NCBI GenBank assembly: GCA_025642065.1
Contig: JAODUP010000026.1
Span: 1,092,001-1,156,000, forward strand
Direction: 5' to 3'
DNA: 64,000 nucleotides
Origin: Paralvinella palmiformis
Taxonomy: Eukaryota > Annelida > Polychaeta > Terebellida > Alvinellidae
Position 1 is the first letter of the stretch. Every line of letters starts with the position of its first letter. The notes beneath the pieces were generated by a model that saw only the letters and a list, made by a program, of their open reading frames with translations, was not told the DNA's origin and made no database searches. This document shows positions 22,305 to 35,000 of this stretch, piece by piece. Position numbers and translations under genes: made by a program.

Positions 22305-22640
22305 ACAACCTAAGGAGCCACACACGGACACAGAACAACATAAGGAGCCACACACGGACACAGAACAACGCAAGGAGCCACACACGGACACAGAACAACG
22401 CAAGGAACCACACACGGACACAGAACAACATAAGGAGCCACACACGGACACAGAACAACATAAGGAGCCACACACGGATACAGAACAACACAAGGAGCCA
22501 CACACGGACACAGAACAACATAAGGAGCCACACACGGATACAGAACAACGCAAGGAGCCACACACGGACACAGAACAACATAAGGAGCCACACACGGACA
22601 CAGAACAACGTAAGGAACCACACACGGACACAGAACCCCG
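22305..22640. repeat. 30-bp minisatellite, about 11 copies
   Basis: The unit is AGGAGCCACACACGGACACAG followed by AACAACATA. Copies differ mainly at CATA/CGCA/CACA and GGACA/GGATA. With a 30-bp period several - strand frames stay open; these are artefacts. Confidence 0.95.
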
Positions 22641-22679
22641 TACTCTTACCACTACCACCGCAACAGTAGCCCTGGGACT

Positions 22680-22725
22680 GTCATTCAGTTAGTCAGTCGG
22701 TCGGTCTGTCGGTCTGTCTGTGGGG
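22680..22725. repeat. (GTCG/GTCT)n short tandem repeat
   Basis: TCAGTCGGTCGGTCTGTCGG type words. Confidence 0.8.
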
Positions 22726-22918
22726 ATATACCGGAGCCGAGAGAAGGAGAGAGCGATATATAGCGACCAGCCAGAAGCCACGTTCTCCTCCAAACGGCCA
22801 CTCTTATGGCACGAATGATGACTTCTACGGCGTCAGGACAATATCTGCCATCAGAGTGTCACGTTAGGACATAGTGGTCGGTACGGAGTATCAACCATTT
22901 CTAGGAATATTCAGCCGC

Positions 22919-23025
<107 letters not shown>

Positions 23026-23151
23026 AAAGATTACTGTCGTCACAGACTCCGGTAGCCAAACTCCACCAATGTATGGACCAGGACTAACACTCCCGCAGGT
23101 CAAAGACGACGACGCTGGTACGCTACATCTTAACCGATAACACGATCGTGT

Positions 23152-23164
23152 GCACACACACACA

Positions 23165-23238
<74 letters not shown>
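23152..23238. repeat. (CA)n tract
   Basis: Nearly pure CA over 87 bp. Confidence 0.95.
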
Positions 23239-23244
<6 letters not shown>

Positions 23245-23449
23245 GCATGCACAAACGAACACGCGCACCTACCGTGTGTGAAAAATCTGTAGGGGAGACA
23301 TGGAGAAGAGACATAGAGCGCCATTCTGTGGGAATTCTAGGATTGATTATTTATGACTCGCCATCAGCTGTTCGCCGTGTGCTAGGGCGCGAATATTCTA
23401 ATTAATGTCAACATTTCGGTTGTAATATAGTTCCCGGCAGTGACTCGTC

Positions 23450-23450
<1 letters not shown>

Positions 23451-23480
<30 letters not shown>
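23451..23480. repeat. (GA)n tract in the MMD promoter region
   Basis: A 30-bp GA run about 80 bp upstream of the candidate TATA box. Confidence 0.9.
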
Positions 23481-23561
23481 GACTCTGTGGACGGCTGGCC
23501 ATCGGACATAGCTCGGCTTCGAGGAATATTGATTCGGCACCAAATTGTCGTCGTCTGTTGG

Positions 23562-23569
23562 TATAAATA
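23562..23569 (+). promoter_or_regulatory. Candidate TATA box of the MMD gene
   Basis: TATAAATA lies in otherwise GC-rich sequence, 186 nt upstream of the MMD exon 1 ATG. It would place the transcription start near 23592. A (GA)n tract at 23451-23480 lies just upstream and is the kind of sequence bound by GAGA-type factors in some animals. The function is inferred. Confidence 0.45.
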
Positions 23570-23624
23570 CCACCCATCGCGACTCGGCTTCCCGGATCAG
23601 GCCGGCGGTTTTCGGGGCTGGACG

Positions 23625-23675
23625 ATGGGACACGACGACGCGAGGACGAAGCTGGCCGGCTGCGCTCCATCGTGA
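23625..23675 (+). CDS. Short upstream ORF in the MMD leader
   Basis: An ATG at 23625 opens a 16-codon frame (MGHDDARTKLAGCAPS) ending with TGA at 23673-23675, 72 nt before the main ATG. It lies between the predicted transcription start and the MMD start, so it could reduce or condition translation of the long form. There is no conservation evidence. Confidence 0.35.
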   Translation: MGHDDARTKLAGCAPS

Positions 23676-23747
23676 AGTCCGTGTCGGTCGACGAACCGCG
23701 CCCTTCCGTAGGGGAAGAAGAAGGTCCGCTGCGAAGGCCACAGAAAT

Positions 23748-24160
23748 ATGTCCGACCTCTTAGCCCGGCCGGGAAACGCGTCCCTGGCTATCGATGGAAC
23801 ATCCAGCTCGGCATCGTCGGTCGGCACGAGCGCGGATGGGACTTGTCGACGTTGTCAAATGGAAGCCGACGTGAGGAAAAGGCAAAGTCAGCAGCAGCGT
23901 CGCGACGGCGAGGATTTTAGTCGGAAAGGATATTACGGCGAGGGTGTTAGTCAACCAGTCAACTCCGGTCAAGTTACTAGTCATGAGGATACCGCCGGAC
24001 TACCGAAATGCCAACACGTACTTCACCGTGAAGGCGCCATCTTTGAGACTTCCGATGATCCGGGAGAAGGGAACGGTAAACGTTCGGCCAATTGCGGAAC
24101 GATTCCCGAAACTAATCGGATCAGGAACTGGGCGCTAAAAATGCACAAAAAGTATGCCAG
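23748..24160 (+). CDS. MMD: MMD exon 1 (long hydrophilic N-terminus)
   Basis: ATG at 23748 is the first Met after an in-frame TAG at 23709-23711. The exon runs 137 codons plus AG to donor CCAG|GTAATT at 24161. It is GC-rich compared with its surroundings and CpG-rich. The product is Ser/Arg/Gly/Asp-rich with a CRRC at about residues 33-36 and a Gln-Arg-rich patch, then IRNWALKMHKKYA leading into the conserved core. The split codon AG|G gives Arg138. Initiation at the internal Met131 of LKMHKKYAR would give a protein of the usual MMD length, so both starts deserve attention. The exon assignment rests on phase and on the KYAR-YMN homology. Confidence 0.82.
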
Positions 24161-24390
24161 GTAATTATTATTTACAACTTTAATGATCCGGATCTTCGTT
24201 TCTGTTCAAACGGCTCTCATCCGCGGTGTTCGTGTCCGGTAACGTATCAACGTCGGCCCATTGTTACGGTTGATGTGTGGCGTCTGAACCGTTTTTAGCT
24301 TGACACGTCCGCTTAGACGCAATATATACACCTAGTCTAGATGTAATAATAATAATAATAATAATAACAATAATTATCATCGTCGTCATT

Positions 24391-24424
<34 letters not shown>

Positions 24425-24506
24425 CAACGCTCTATTTCATGTTCGATTTGTGTAAGGATGAAATTTTATTCTTATGAAATTTCATCGCATTCGTAACCAA
24501 AGAGTT

Positions 24507-24545
<39 letters not shown>

Positions 24546-24643
24546 ATATATATATATATATATGTAGTGTGTGTGTGTGTGTGTGGTAATGGATTAGCGT
24601 AACTTGTTATCAAACAAAATTAGTAGGTAATCAATGGGTATTA

Positions 24644-24699
<56 letters not shown>

Positions 24700-25858
24700 C
24701 TCAAATATAGTAATTGGTATAGTAACAGTAGTCACTGAGAGTAATAATATTATTATTATTATGGTAGGGCGGTTGGCCACAGGTCTATAGCACCTGGGTT
24801 CAAACTCCGGCTGGACTATGTCAGAAGGCTGTTTCATCTTTCACTTCGCCTCATTACCTTTAGAGATCGCTCGGCCCGGTGGACGTAAAACAGCAACATT
24901 TACGTTTACATTCTGTTGAATTAGTCTCGGTGCTGATAAAAATTGTGATTTATGGCTGAACTCCGACTGCCTGCTGAGCCATCCTACAAATACAGCTATG
25001 TGTCGGATTTAAACCCATAACCGGTGGTTTGTAGCGCAATGCTCTACCCATTGGGCCATCTCAGCGCTCTAAATAGTAGTAATACTAATAGCAGCCGTAA
25101 TCAGAGGTGTCAACCCGGGATAACTCATATCTGAAAGATCGTGACCAAAATCCTTACGATCTGTCTGCAAAAAAATCCTTACAAACTGTCAACACCATTA
25201 TAAAGCACAATTTTCGTATAAGATCTCGACAAACAAAATGCAACAACAAAAGACAACTTGTTGTGACACGGATCATTTATTTTCTCACACACGTTCTTTG
25301 TTGTAAGCGGCGGTATTAGGCTTCCCCCCCTCATGGATCATTGCCGGGGTCATCTGAAACTCGCAGCAGTTCACGTCAAAGTTCACCTTCCATTGCAATG
25401 ACCCATTGTAAGAATCTCGCGGCAGTCAATCGCGGTAAAATTCAGCTTCATTTAAAAATATTTCATGGAGGTCGCGAAAACTTTGTTTCGTCAAAATCAT
25501 AAAAATCCGTAAGGTTTGCATTGTACGGGTACAAGTACACACCCCTGGTTGCAATAGCAGCAGTATTAATGGTAGTAGTAATAGCTGTTGTTGATGTAAT
25601 AGTTGGTGTAATAGTTGTCATGAGCAGTATTCGCGCCTGAAATACCAAACAAAGGTTTCACACCAAAATCGCCTGGAATGTGCTACAAGAGATAGCAAAC
25701 AGTTTTTATAGATGAGTAAGTTTTAGTAGTCACTATAGTACGTTGATTAATAAGGCCGCGCTCGATGAAACACGTACAGGCAGATAGATATATGGTGTTG
25801 TTTATTTGTTGACCAGGTACCCCACCTATACACAAGTGTTATAAACACAACGTTATAT

Positions 25859-25889
<31 letters not shown>

Positions 25890-28800
25890 GTGTTTGTGTG
25901 TGTGTGTGTTACAGTGGCCACGCTCTTTTCTAACCTAATACCTATAGCTCGTGTTCGTATCTGACGTTCTGGCCAACCAGTAACTTTAAGTTAGAAGCAC
26001 GTGGTCAATGTTTACAACAGCTGTTTTGGTTACCGTTAATCAGACGTCAGAGCTGTCACGTGATGTCTATTTTTAGTAACACGGGTATTTTCCGCGTTTG
26101 TTGGCTTTCTGGCTCCGACTGAGCTGAGAATCGGAGCGAGAGCTAGTCTACACCGAGTCGGGCAATGGTGACAGTATTAATATATACGGCAGTCATATGG
26201 TGTTTTGTAACTGCGTGCTATCAGATTTTGAGTACAAGAATGTACATCGCTGGAAAGAGGATTAATTCCATGGTGAACGGTATCAAGGCTTGGTACACAA
26301 GATGGTCGGTTTCTCTTTTGTTATTCAACTTATTGTATTCGGCGTTCCTTTCATTAGATCTAGTCTACTGGCGCGATTTTATTGTAGGATTACAGTTACA
26401 ACACTTAACAGGTTTAGCGTAGCCTGATAGAGACAGCTAGACATATCTAGATGATACCGATCGAGATTTGTATAAAATCAGAAATATACGTGGCTCCCTT
26501 TTGTGTGGCTTCAGAAAATTAAGTAGATGCAAAATTTTAGTTTCGGCGATTTTCCATGACAACAGGAACAGCCGAGCAGCTCACTATAAGTGACTAGAGT
26601 CTATAGGCTAGCTCATTAGCTGTCATTAGCTAAAACTGTTTTGAATTAAAGCTTTTACTATTAACCATAACTTTCCATTCTAATGATTATTGCTAATAAT
26701 ATGAATAGAAATTGGCACATCAGTCATCGGTGCCATACATGCACGCGGTGTTTGAACCTTGTTAGTTTTTACCATTTTGTCTTGTTTTCATTGGGAATGT
26801 TTGTAGTCATTTGTCAATCGATAAAGTAGACTACTCCTCTGGATAACACCCACCCCCTTAATACCCGTAGTTGAAAGTCAGACAAACGTATCAATATGCA
26901 CATATCATAAATGACATTGCTACAATAACTCTCTCTCTTTCACACACACACCAGCATGCTGTCCAGTGTATGTATAGCTGTAATTTAAAATCTAGATGTG
27001 ATTGTTGCAAATGTATTCTATTAAGTAACACATGTGAGTCATAGAATTTGATCTGTTTGTAGGTACATGAACAGCAGGGCTCGTCCAGGTGCTGCCTATG
27101 TGCCCACAGTGGAGGAGCATATAGCTAACATGTGCACGCACGGGGTGAGTTAATATTTACCTCCAGCATTCACTGACTGCTACCATGCACAGAGACTGAG
27201 AGAGCTACCACCCACGCTGTTTTAATCATAAAAATTCACACACTCTTCTCAAACCAGGCTTAACATAAAAAGTAAACTCTGGACTGACCAGACTGCTATT
27301 GGCACTAGAACGTATATAACATATAAGCTGGTTTATCGAGAGGCCATGTTATAGATCTGGTAATACGGCTAGACTCCTTCATGTTTATATTAGAGAGATG
27401 GCTCCGTTGTCTGGTCAATACAGATGTCAGTTAATTAGGATTCAGCTAACTGATAGTTCACTGATGATGAGGAATATTAAATGATTGGATTTGTTCAAAG
27501 TTTTAAACAAACTTCACCTTTCAGGTATGGTGTCTAATTGTTGTTGTTTTTTCACCACACATTCAAGTCATTGTGTACCACACGGATATTAGTTTTAGAG
27601 CAGATGTCGGTGTTTCTGTATCGACTTTAGTATCAAGAGTGCTTTTTTAATGTGTGCCTTTATATTGCATGTCATATATTTGCTTCCATTTGATCATTTC
27701 CATGTAGAATCCTTCAATTTCAAATAATGGGAAGACAGCTCACGTTACATCGCTTATCGGTCTCCAAAATTTCACATGTAATTATATGCTTGATATAAAT
27801 ATATAATTAAGTTACTATATGATGTACAACTTATGGAATTTGTAGAAATTTTTCTTAATATAAATATATCAGAAACTAATTATATTCCATGTATGTCGCA
27901 TTCCTATAAACAGTTGGTAGATCTCTGGAGTGCAAACTTCCAGGTCATGGTTAAGATTCCACTGTTTCTCATGTCTGTCGGATGTTTCTGCTCTGTTTCT
28001 CCGGTCATCTCTTCCAAACGTTCTAGGACACTGAATGGCCTAAATTGTGCCAATATGTCGTTAAGCAACATTCATCCATCCGATCATCTCATTTATCTGA
28101 TGAGACATCCCCCCCATGGCCATCCATCTCACATGTGACCAGTTCAAAGGCTAAACAATTGGTCACTGACTGACCAAATTTTTATGAAATGCTACTGAAG
28201 ATTCTTTAAATATGACATTAGAATGACCAGTTATAACAAATTTTGGCTGACATATTTTTATTAATAAGGATGCTGGCTTGTACTTGTAGCTTGGTATTCT
28301 GTGCATATTTCGGACGATTATGGTGAAAAATGTCGATCTCTGGGTAATTAAACACTGCTTGATATATAAATCCTTACACCGTCTGGATGCCATAACTGTT
28401 TGAAGTATAGCTTAATTCTTATTTGACTTCGAGTTATGGCTCATTAAAGAATGACAATTGCAAGAGACATTCATGAATTATTATACTGAAATGATTCCTC
28501 GGAAGTGACAATAAATGCATGACAAAAAACTTCATATAATAGGATTTTGTGGACAATTTACTTGTTGAAAATGACACCCTGGACAATAAGGTCATTGGAG
28601 AAGGATACTTTGAGTGAAGGAAACAAAAATTTCTGGAAACTATATTTCCATGTGATCGTGCAGTCTGATTACTTCATGTTTAAACGCTGTAATCTTAATA
28701 CATAACTTTGCCACAATATATACTAATAATTGGAGAAGTTTAAAACATCTCTCACCTTGACCTCCATTAAGATCTTTTATATATGCGACTTTTTGTATAG

Positions 28801-29791
28801 TTGAACTGTAAAAAGGGGGCTAGTCGTAGTTATATTTGAAAATTAGGGTGTTAGCTGGTTTATGTGAAAGACCTGGATCACTGAACATTGTCATATTATT
28901 ATACAACAGCTGTCTGATGAGTTCTGGTTTAGCAAGTAAATGTAGTTGTTTGGAGATAAATAAATCATAAAAGTGGAACTTGGACGGGTGTGTGTTTAAG
29001 ATCTTTCATATGGGACCATATCTGACTTTCTGGTGTTAGGAAGTATGTTACGTTTTGCAAGTTTCTGGTCCTGTAGTTTGAGATGGGGCAACAATGATGT
29101 CCATTTCCGTTGACGTTATTCTACATATTAATATACGACATAGATTGTACGAAAAATACACAATTTATTAACCTTGACATTTGCAGGTGATACACATCAA
29201 ACACATACGTAATTAAAGCTTCCTATGCGTGTAAGATTAATCCTTAGCCTCTGGGAAAATCCTTAAATACTATTGGGTTTTTTCACCATCAGCAGAAGTA
29301 TTTCATTTCCTGTCGGGGTATTGATGGCATCCAGAAGTCGTCATTGGACCATTTTCTGAAAACGTAACGTATTTTTCAGTGGACTTTAACCACTGATCCA
29401 TCTGTTTGCTAACTAATTGTCAGGTATCATCAATTCTGGATGTACGGATGTATCCTAGTGGGATTTTCCTTTGGACCGATATGAAAATAACTAGTAATAA
29501 TTAGTTTATAATATAACTAGGCTTAAGTGATTCGAATCGTACTTCCTGACATTGGGACACTCGAACGAAGAGCACCATATTTGTTGTTATAATATTAACT
29601 AGCTGACTTATAATTAGTTGTTCCAATCCAGGAGTCACATTTGGTCTTATTTCGTGTGTTCATAATGAACCCAATTCACATTATTCATCAAAGCAGAACA
29701 ATATTAATCTGAACTAGCGGTATTTATGTGCACTGTTTGTTGATCCAAAGAGTTATTTTGTGTTATTTTCTGTAATTGTTTTGTGTTCTTA

Positions 29792-29841
<50 letters not shown>

Positions 29842-29966
29842 ATATTTTTTTCCTTTATGCACATGACAATAGAACCTCACTATTATGTATTATGGGGTAG
29901 TGGGAAGACAGCTTCATATCTGCACTGGTCCACCAACATTCCATATCGGTTTAACAATTACATGTA

Positions 29967-30002
<36 letters not shown>

Positions 30003-32052
30003 CTGTATTGTGGATGTTGGAAATAAAATTCTATTCTATCTATCTCTATAGGCGCCTCCGTGGTCTAGCAGTAGTGTGTTGGACCACAGATTGCTCACAC
30101 CCGTTTTCGAATCTCGGTGTGGGCATATCTGAAGGTTGTTTCATCTTCAACTTCTCTTCATTACCTTTGGAGGTCGCTCGGCCCATTTAACATACCATGT
30201 GCACAAAAGTGGCCGTAAAACATCAATCATCATCATCATCTACCTCTATAATATTATAGTGTCCTGAATTTAAAATTGAAATAATTTATATGACAATCTT
30301 AATTTACCAATCAGGTGCAATCAGATATTAAAAGATTTTTGCAAATATGACCTATAATTTATTAAAAAAAGATACTGTTTTTGAGCATAAATGACATTTT
30401 ATCGACACTAACATTCATCATACAGATAATGAAGCATATATATTTTCGAAATGAGAAAATAATCGCAGATCAGATGACAAATGTTAAATTTGGCTTACTG
30501 CTATGACACAAAAATCATAATAAGTTTTCTAACCAAGGACACTGTTGTATTTATACAATAATATGGCACACATGCGTAAAGACAATTTAGATTTAATCAA
30601 ATCCTGACTAGGACAAGCCATTCAAAGGCACCGTACTGTGAAACCACCAATACGAGGTACCTAAAAACTTATCTGAAAATGTTGAATGAGTTGAGTATGT
30701 TTAGTCTCAGTGCTGACCACGCCTCGGACAAATAGTTGAGGGGGAGATGTAGATTGATAATTTTTATTTGTTTAATTCAAAGGTGTGATAAGTTTTAGGA
30801 ATGGATATAAACTCTCTAAAAGATGACGAACATCTAATTTATTCCAGCTATCTGTTCCACAATGCGAGAATGATAGGCTAGTCCGACATGACCGTGTTTG
30901 GATGAGTCTGTTTGGCTCCATCCAAACTGATGACGGCAACCGTGTTAGATATATAATATAATAACTCAATTCAAGTAATGTGTTTGTGGAGATGTTTTTA
31001 CGTCGCTAAAACATCCCATCATTATTGTCTTCGGTGATATGGAAACAAATTGGTGTTTATTTAGAAAGCAGAATGCGTCATCCATTCTCTGCTTGAATAT
31101 ATCCTTTCTAGGCCGACTGTAGCTCAGTAGTTGAATTGTAAAAAGGGGGCGAGTGATGGTTTTTATTTGAAAATTAGGGTGTTAGCTGTTGTGTATTAAA
31201 GACCTGGATCACTGACCATTGTCATATTAATATACAATAGCTGTCTGACGAGTTCTAGTCGTGGCAAGTAAATGTTGTTGTTCAGAGATACATAAATCAT
31301 AAAAGTGGAAGGTGTGTGTGTTTGTTTAAAATCTTTCATATGAGGCCATATCTGACTTTCTGGTGTTAGGAAGTATGTTACGTTTGGCAAGTTCCTGGTC
31401 CTGTAGCTTGAGATGGAGCAGGAGTGATATGCATTTGAAACAACATTATTCCATATATTAATGTACAACAGAGATTGTGTGAAAAATACGCAATTTATTA
31501 ACCTGGATATTTGCAAACGATACACGTCAAACATGTGTAATTAAACATTCCCCAGTGGGCAGAAGATGAAGTGTGCTAATTAAACTTTAGCCTCTAGGAG
31601 AATGCTTAAATACCAGTGGGTTTCTTCGTCAGCAGCAGGGGGCGCCTCCGTGGTCTTATCGGTGGAACGTTAGACCACAGATCACTACCACCTGAGTTCG
31701 AATCTCGACGTTGCCATATCTGAAGGGTGTTTCATCTTTCACTTCGCCTCATTACCGTTGGAGGTCGCTCGGCCCATTTAGCCTACCACGTGCACAAAAG
31801 TGGCCGTAAAACATCAATCAACACCATCATCATCTATCAGCAACAGAAGTATTTCATTTGCTGTCGGGGTATTGATGGCATCCAGAAGTCATGAATCGGT
31901 CATTTTCTGAAATCTTAACGTATTTCTCAATTGATTTCAGCCTCTGAACTGTTTGCTAAATAACTGTCAGAGTATCATCAGTTATGGATGTACAGATCTA
32001 TCTTAGTGGGCTTTTATTTTGGATAAATATGAACATAACAAGTAATTATTAG

Positions 32053-32096
<44 letters not shown>

Positions 32097-35000
32097 GCAT
32101 AAGTGCATTGTAACATGCTTCCCGACACTGGGACATTCCAACAGAGACCACCGTATTTGTTGTTATAATGTTAACCAGCACCAGCTGACTTAAGAGATAT
32201 TTGTTCCAATCTAGGAGTCGTATAATGACCAACATCAACTTGACCTACCTCTCCGTTTTCTCCAATACTATAGTTTATACCAAATAAATAACGGCTTATC
32301 ATCATTTTCTTGTTATGATATTATGTCCATTTTGGACAAATGACATTTTACTTCCGCATCGTTATAGATTCAGAATCAAATTGTAAAAAAGAAATCTCCC
32401 AGTTCCATCCATATAGAGCTTATGCTACACATTAATAATTGTGAATTAGATGACTTCGATTAAGATGCGAACACCCGCTATAATATCTGACCGAGTAACC
32501 TGAAGATTTTATGGATCATGTTCTCATATTTTCATCCGACGTCCCCTTACAGTTACATCGATCGCTTTTCTCAATGCACTGCCATCAGCTTCAGATATAT
32601 CAGGACAAGAAATAATCAGTACCCGAGTCAGTGGGGGGGGGGGGTATACTTCAAATGGTTTATAACAGCTCAGCAGAATACTGAATATATTGATATAATT
32701 AATTATTTCTGCTAAATAGGTCTCTCTTATCCAGTATACTATACTACGAAGTATCGGGATGGACTTTGAATCTTGGTACATGTATTGTCTAGATGTTCGT
32801 AAGTTTTGTTCGTCTCTGGGCATCATATTTCTTTGTTTTGAGACCAAACAAAACACCCAGTCGCCGACTCTTGTCTAAAAATGATTTCGTGCCTATCATT
32901 AAATATTATCTCACATGAAGCCTCATATCTGCTAACTCTCATCTTCCCCGTTTACGATCCTGACCAGGTGTTGGTTGTCGCAGTAAACGATCCGGGAGAT
33001 CATATCATGGTTGTTTAGTTGTTAACTTAACCGTTCCATAACCGAATGGCGGTTGTCGGATTAAACCGTCACACTCCAATATTTGCTGGCGCGGCGCTGG
33101 ACCACAGATCACTACCACCTGAGTTCGAATCTCGGCGTGGGCATACCCGAAGGATGTTTCATCTTTGACTTCGCTTCATTACCTTCAGAGGTCGCTCGAC
33201 CCCATTTAGCCTACCATGTGCACAAAAGTGGCCGTAATACATCAATCACCATCATCATCTGTCAGATCTACAGGTCATGAAGATTTCATTGTTTTATAAA
33301 CACTAAGAATCAACCCCGTAATTTAGATAAAACTATCAAAATACAGCCCGAGTTTGGGTTAAAACATCAACAATAAATGATGTGGCTTTGTTAGCAAAAT
33401 TGGCTCAAATTGTTATCAGCCCAGCAACATATTACCAACCTCAGACTCTAAGCTCTAGCCGGATGCTTATTGTTCATAGTCGTATGTACTTACATTACAA
33501 TTGGCGTGAGACCTTGAAAGTTGACATGACTACCTCCAGTTAATAATCATGTCAGTGACAGGTGAGATTGTGAGTCGATAAAGGTAGTTAACTTGGCTTT
33601 TCTGTAAGTAAATACACTCAGTTTTACATAGATATGAATTGTCGGCACGATTGTATAATTCTGTGCTGATGTTTATACGATGCGATGGTATAATTCTGTG
33701 CTGATTGTTATGTTTATAATCTTCTGTAGTTTGCCAGTTTTGTGTTTCTCTTTTGTTGTAAATGGGGCGCCTCCGTGGTCTAGCGGTAGCGGGTTGGACC
33801 ACAGATCACTACCACCCGTGTTCGAATATCGGCGTTGGCATATCTGAAGGGTGTTTCATCTTTGATTTCGCTTCATTACCTTTGTAGGTCGCCGGTCCAT
33901 TTAGCATACCATGTGCACAAAAGTGGCCGTAAAACACCAATCGTCATCATCCTTAGTTGCTAATAATATTTCTGTGAATTGAAAAGTGTGCAGTGTGATA
34001 GACTTTTAACTTCACAATCCTAATAATGTGTGCTGGTGTGTATGTGTGTGTGTGTTTGGGGTCATTTCCCCATTCGTGGGTGGCGTCTAAGGGACCATGG
34101 AAATATTGGTGGGAATTTTTATGAAACCTGTACTGTTTGAAACCATTCATTCTATTTTTAAAGCTTCCGCGGTTGTCCCATTTTCTACCCACTTTTCGTA
34201 AATTCATCGAAGAGCAGAAGCCTTTCATAAGTATTGTTTAAAGTCAACTGTAAACGATAGGTTAGTTTTTACTATCGAAATAAAATGATGTTGCTTTCAT
34301 AAAGTTAATGTTGTCTTACAGATTAATCGATATTCCTATAACAGAGTTCTACGAGAGCTCCAGATCTTCAGGATCGGATTTAATTATATTTCCAGTTTTA
34401 TTTGTTGGATGTTTCATCCGTTTCTCGCAAGTGTCCCCCCATCCATTCAGTTTGGCCCTCAACCGTGTATGGTAATGTCTCATGTGTGGCAGTGATCAGG
34501 CTAAATCAGAGAAATTCATTTTTACTCATTGAAATTGTTTTGCCCTGCATACTTTTTTCACTTCCACTTTCACTTCAGTAAGTTCTATATTACCGTGGAT
34601 AGAGATGAAGAGTGTACGCTTAGAGTTAGATATAAATGTGATATGTTAACGTATTTAGTGTATTAAAAGTTGATGAGGAAGTCGATGAGTTTAGCCTCAC
34701 GCCTAGGACATTATAGGGCTGACGGATGAACATCACATTCGAACCCCAAACCTGGAGGTTTGCAGTGCAATGCTATTACCACTGGGCTTAGAGGAGTAAC
34801 CCTCTAAATGAAGTCGTTCTTCGTTTAAAACTAAAGCGCACTAAAAGACCAGCCATCAGTGAGTTTGTACAACTGATGTGTGTGTGTGTGTGTGTGTGTT
34901 AGGGCGGGGGGGGTTGACATTTATATCAACAAATAAATGATTGTGGACCACCTGGTGGTCTAGACTAGACCTGGATAATTATTACATAAAAAATAATAAA

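Larger units (their letters stand above)
24161..27062 (+). other. MMD intron 1
   Basis: A 2.9-kb intron. It holds (AAT)n and (ATC)n at 24344-24424, (CT)n(TA)n(TG)n at 24510-24690, two SINE-like segments, the E-box region and the candidate alternative first exon at 26165. Confidence 0.75.

Noticed and set aside
21979..22658. Three long - strand ORFs with ten-residue repeats
   Set aside because: They come from the 30-bp minisatellite, whose period is a multiple of three; all three frames stay open, so there is no selection for one.
23760..23984. - strand and other-frame ORFs over MMD exon 1
   Set aside because: They are shadows in a GC-rich exon. The frame at 23748 is the one whose donor phase and junction residues match MMD exon 2.
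30051..30120. tRNA gene
   Set aside because: The A and B boxes are recognisable, but there is no complete cloverleaf. The sequence continues into a repeated SINE body with target duplications, as in the other copies.
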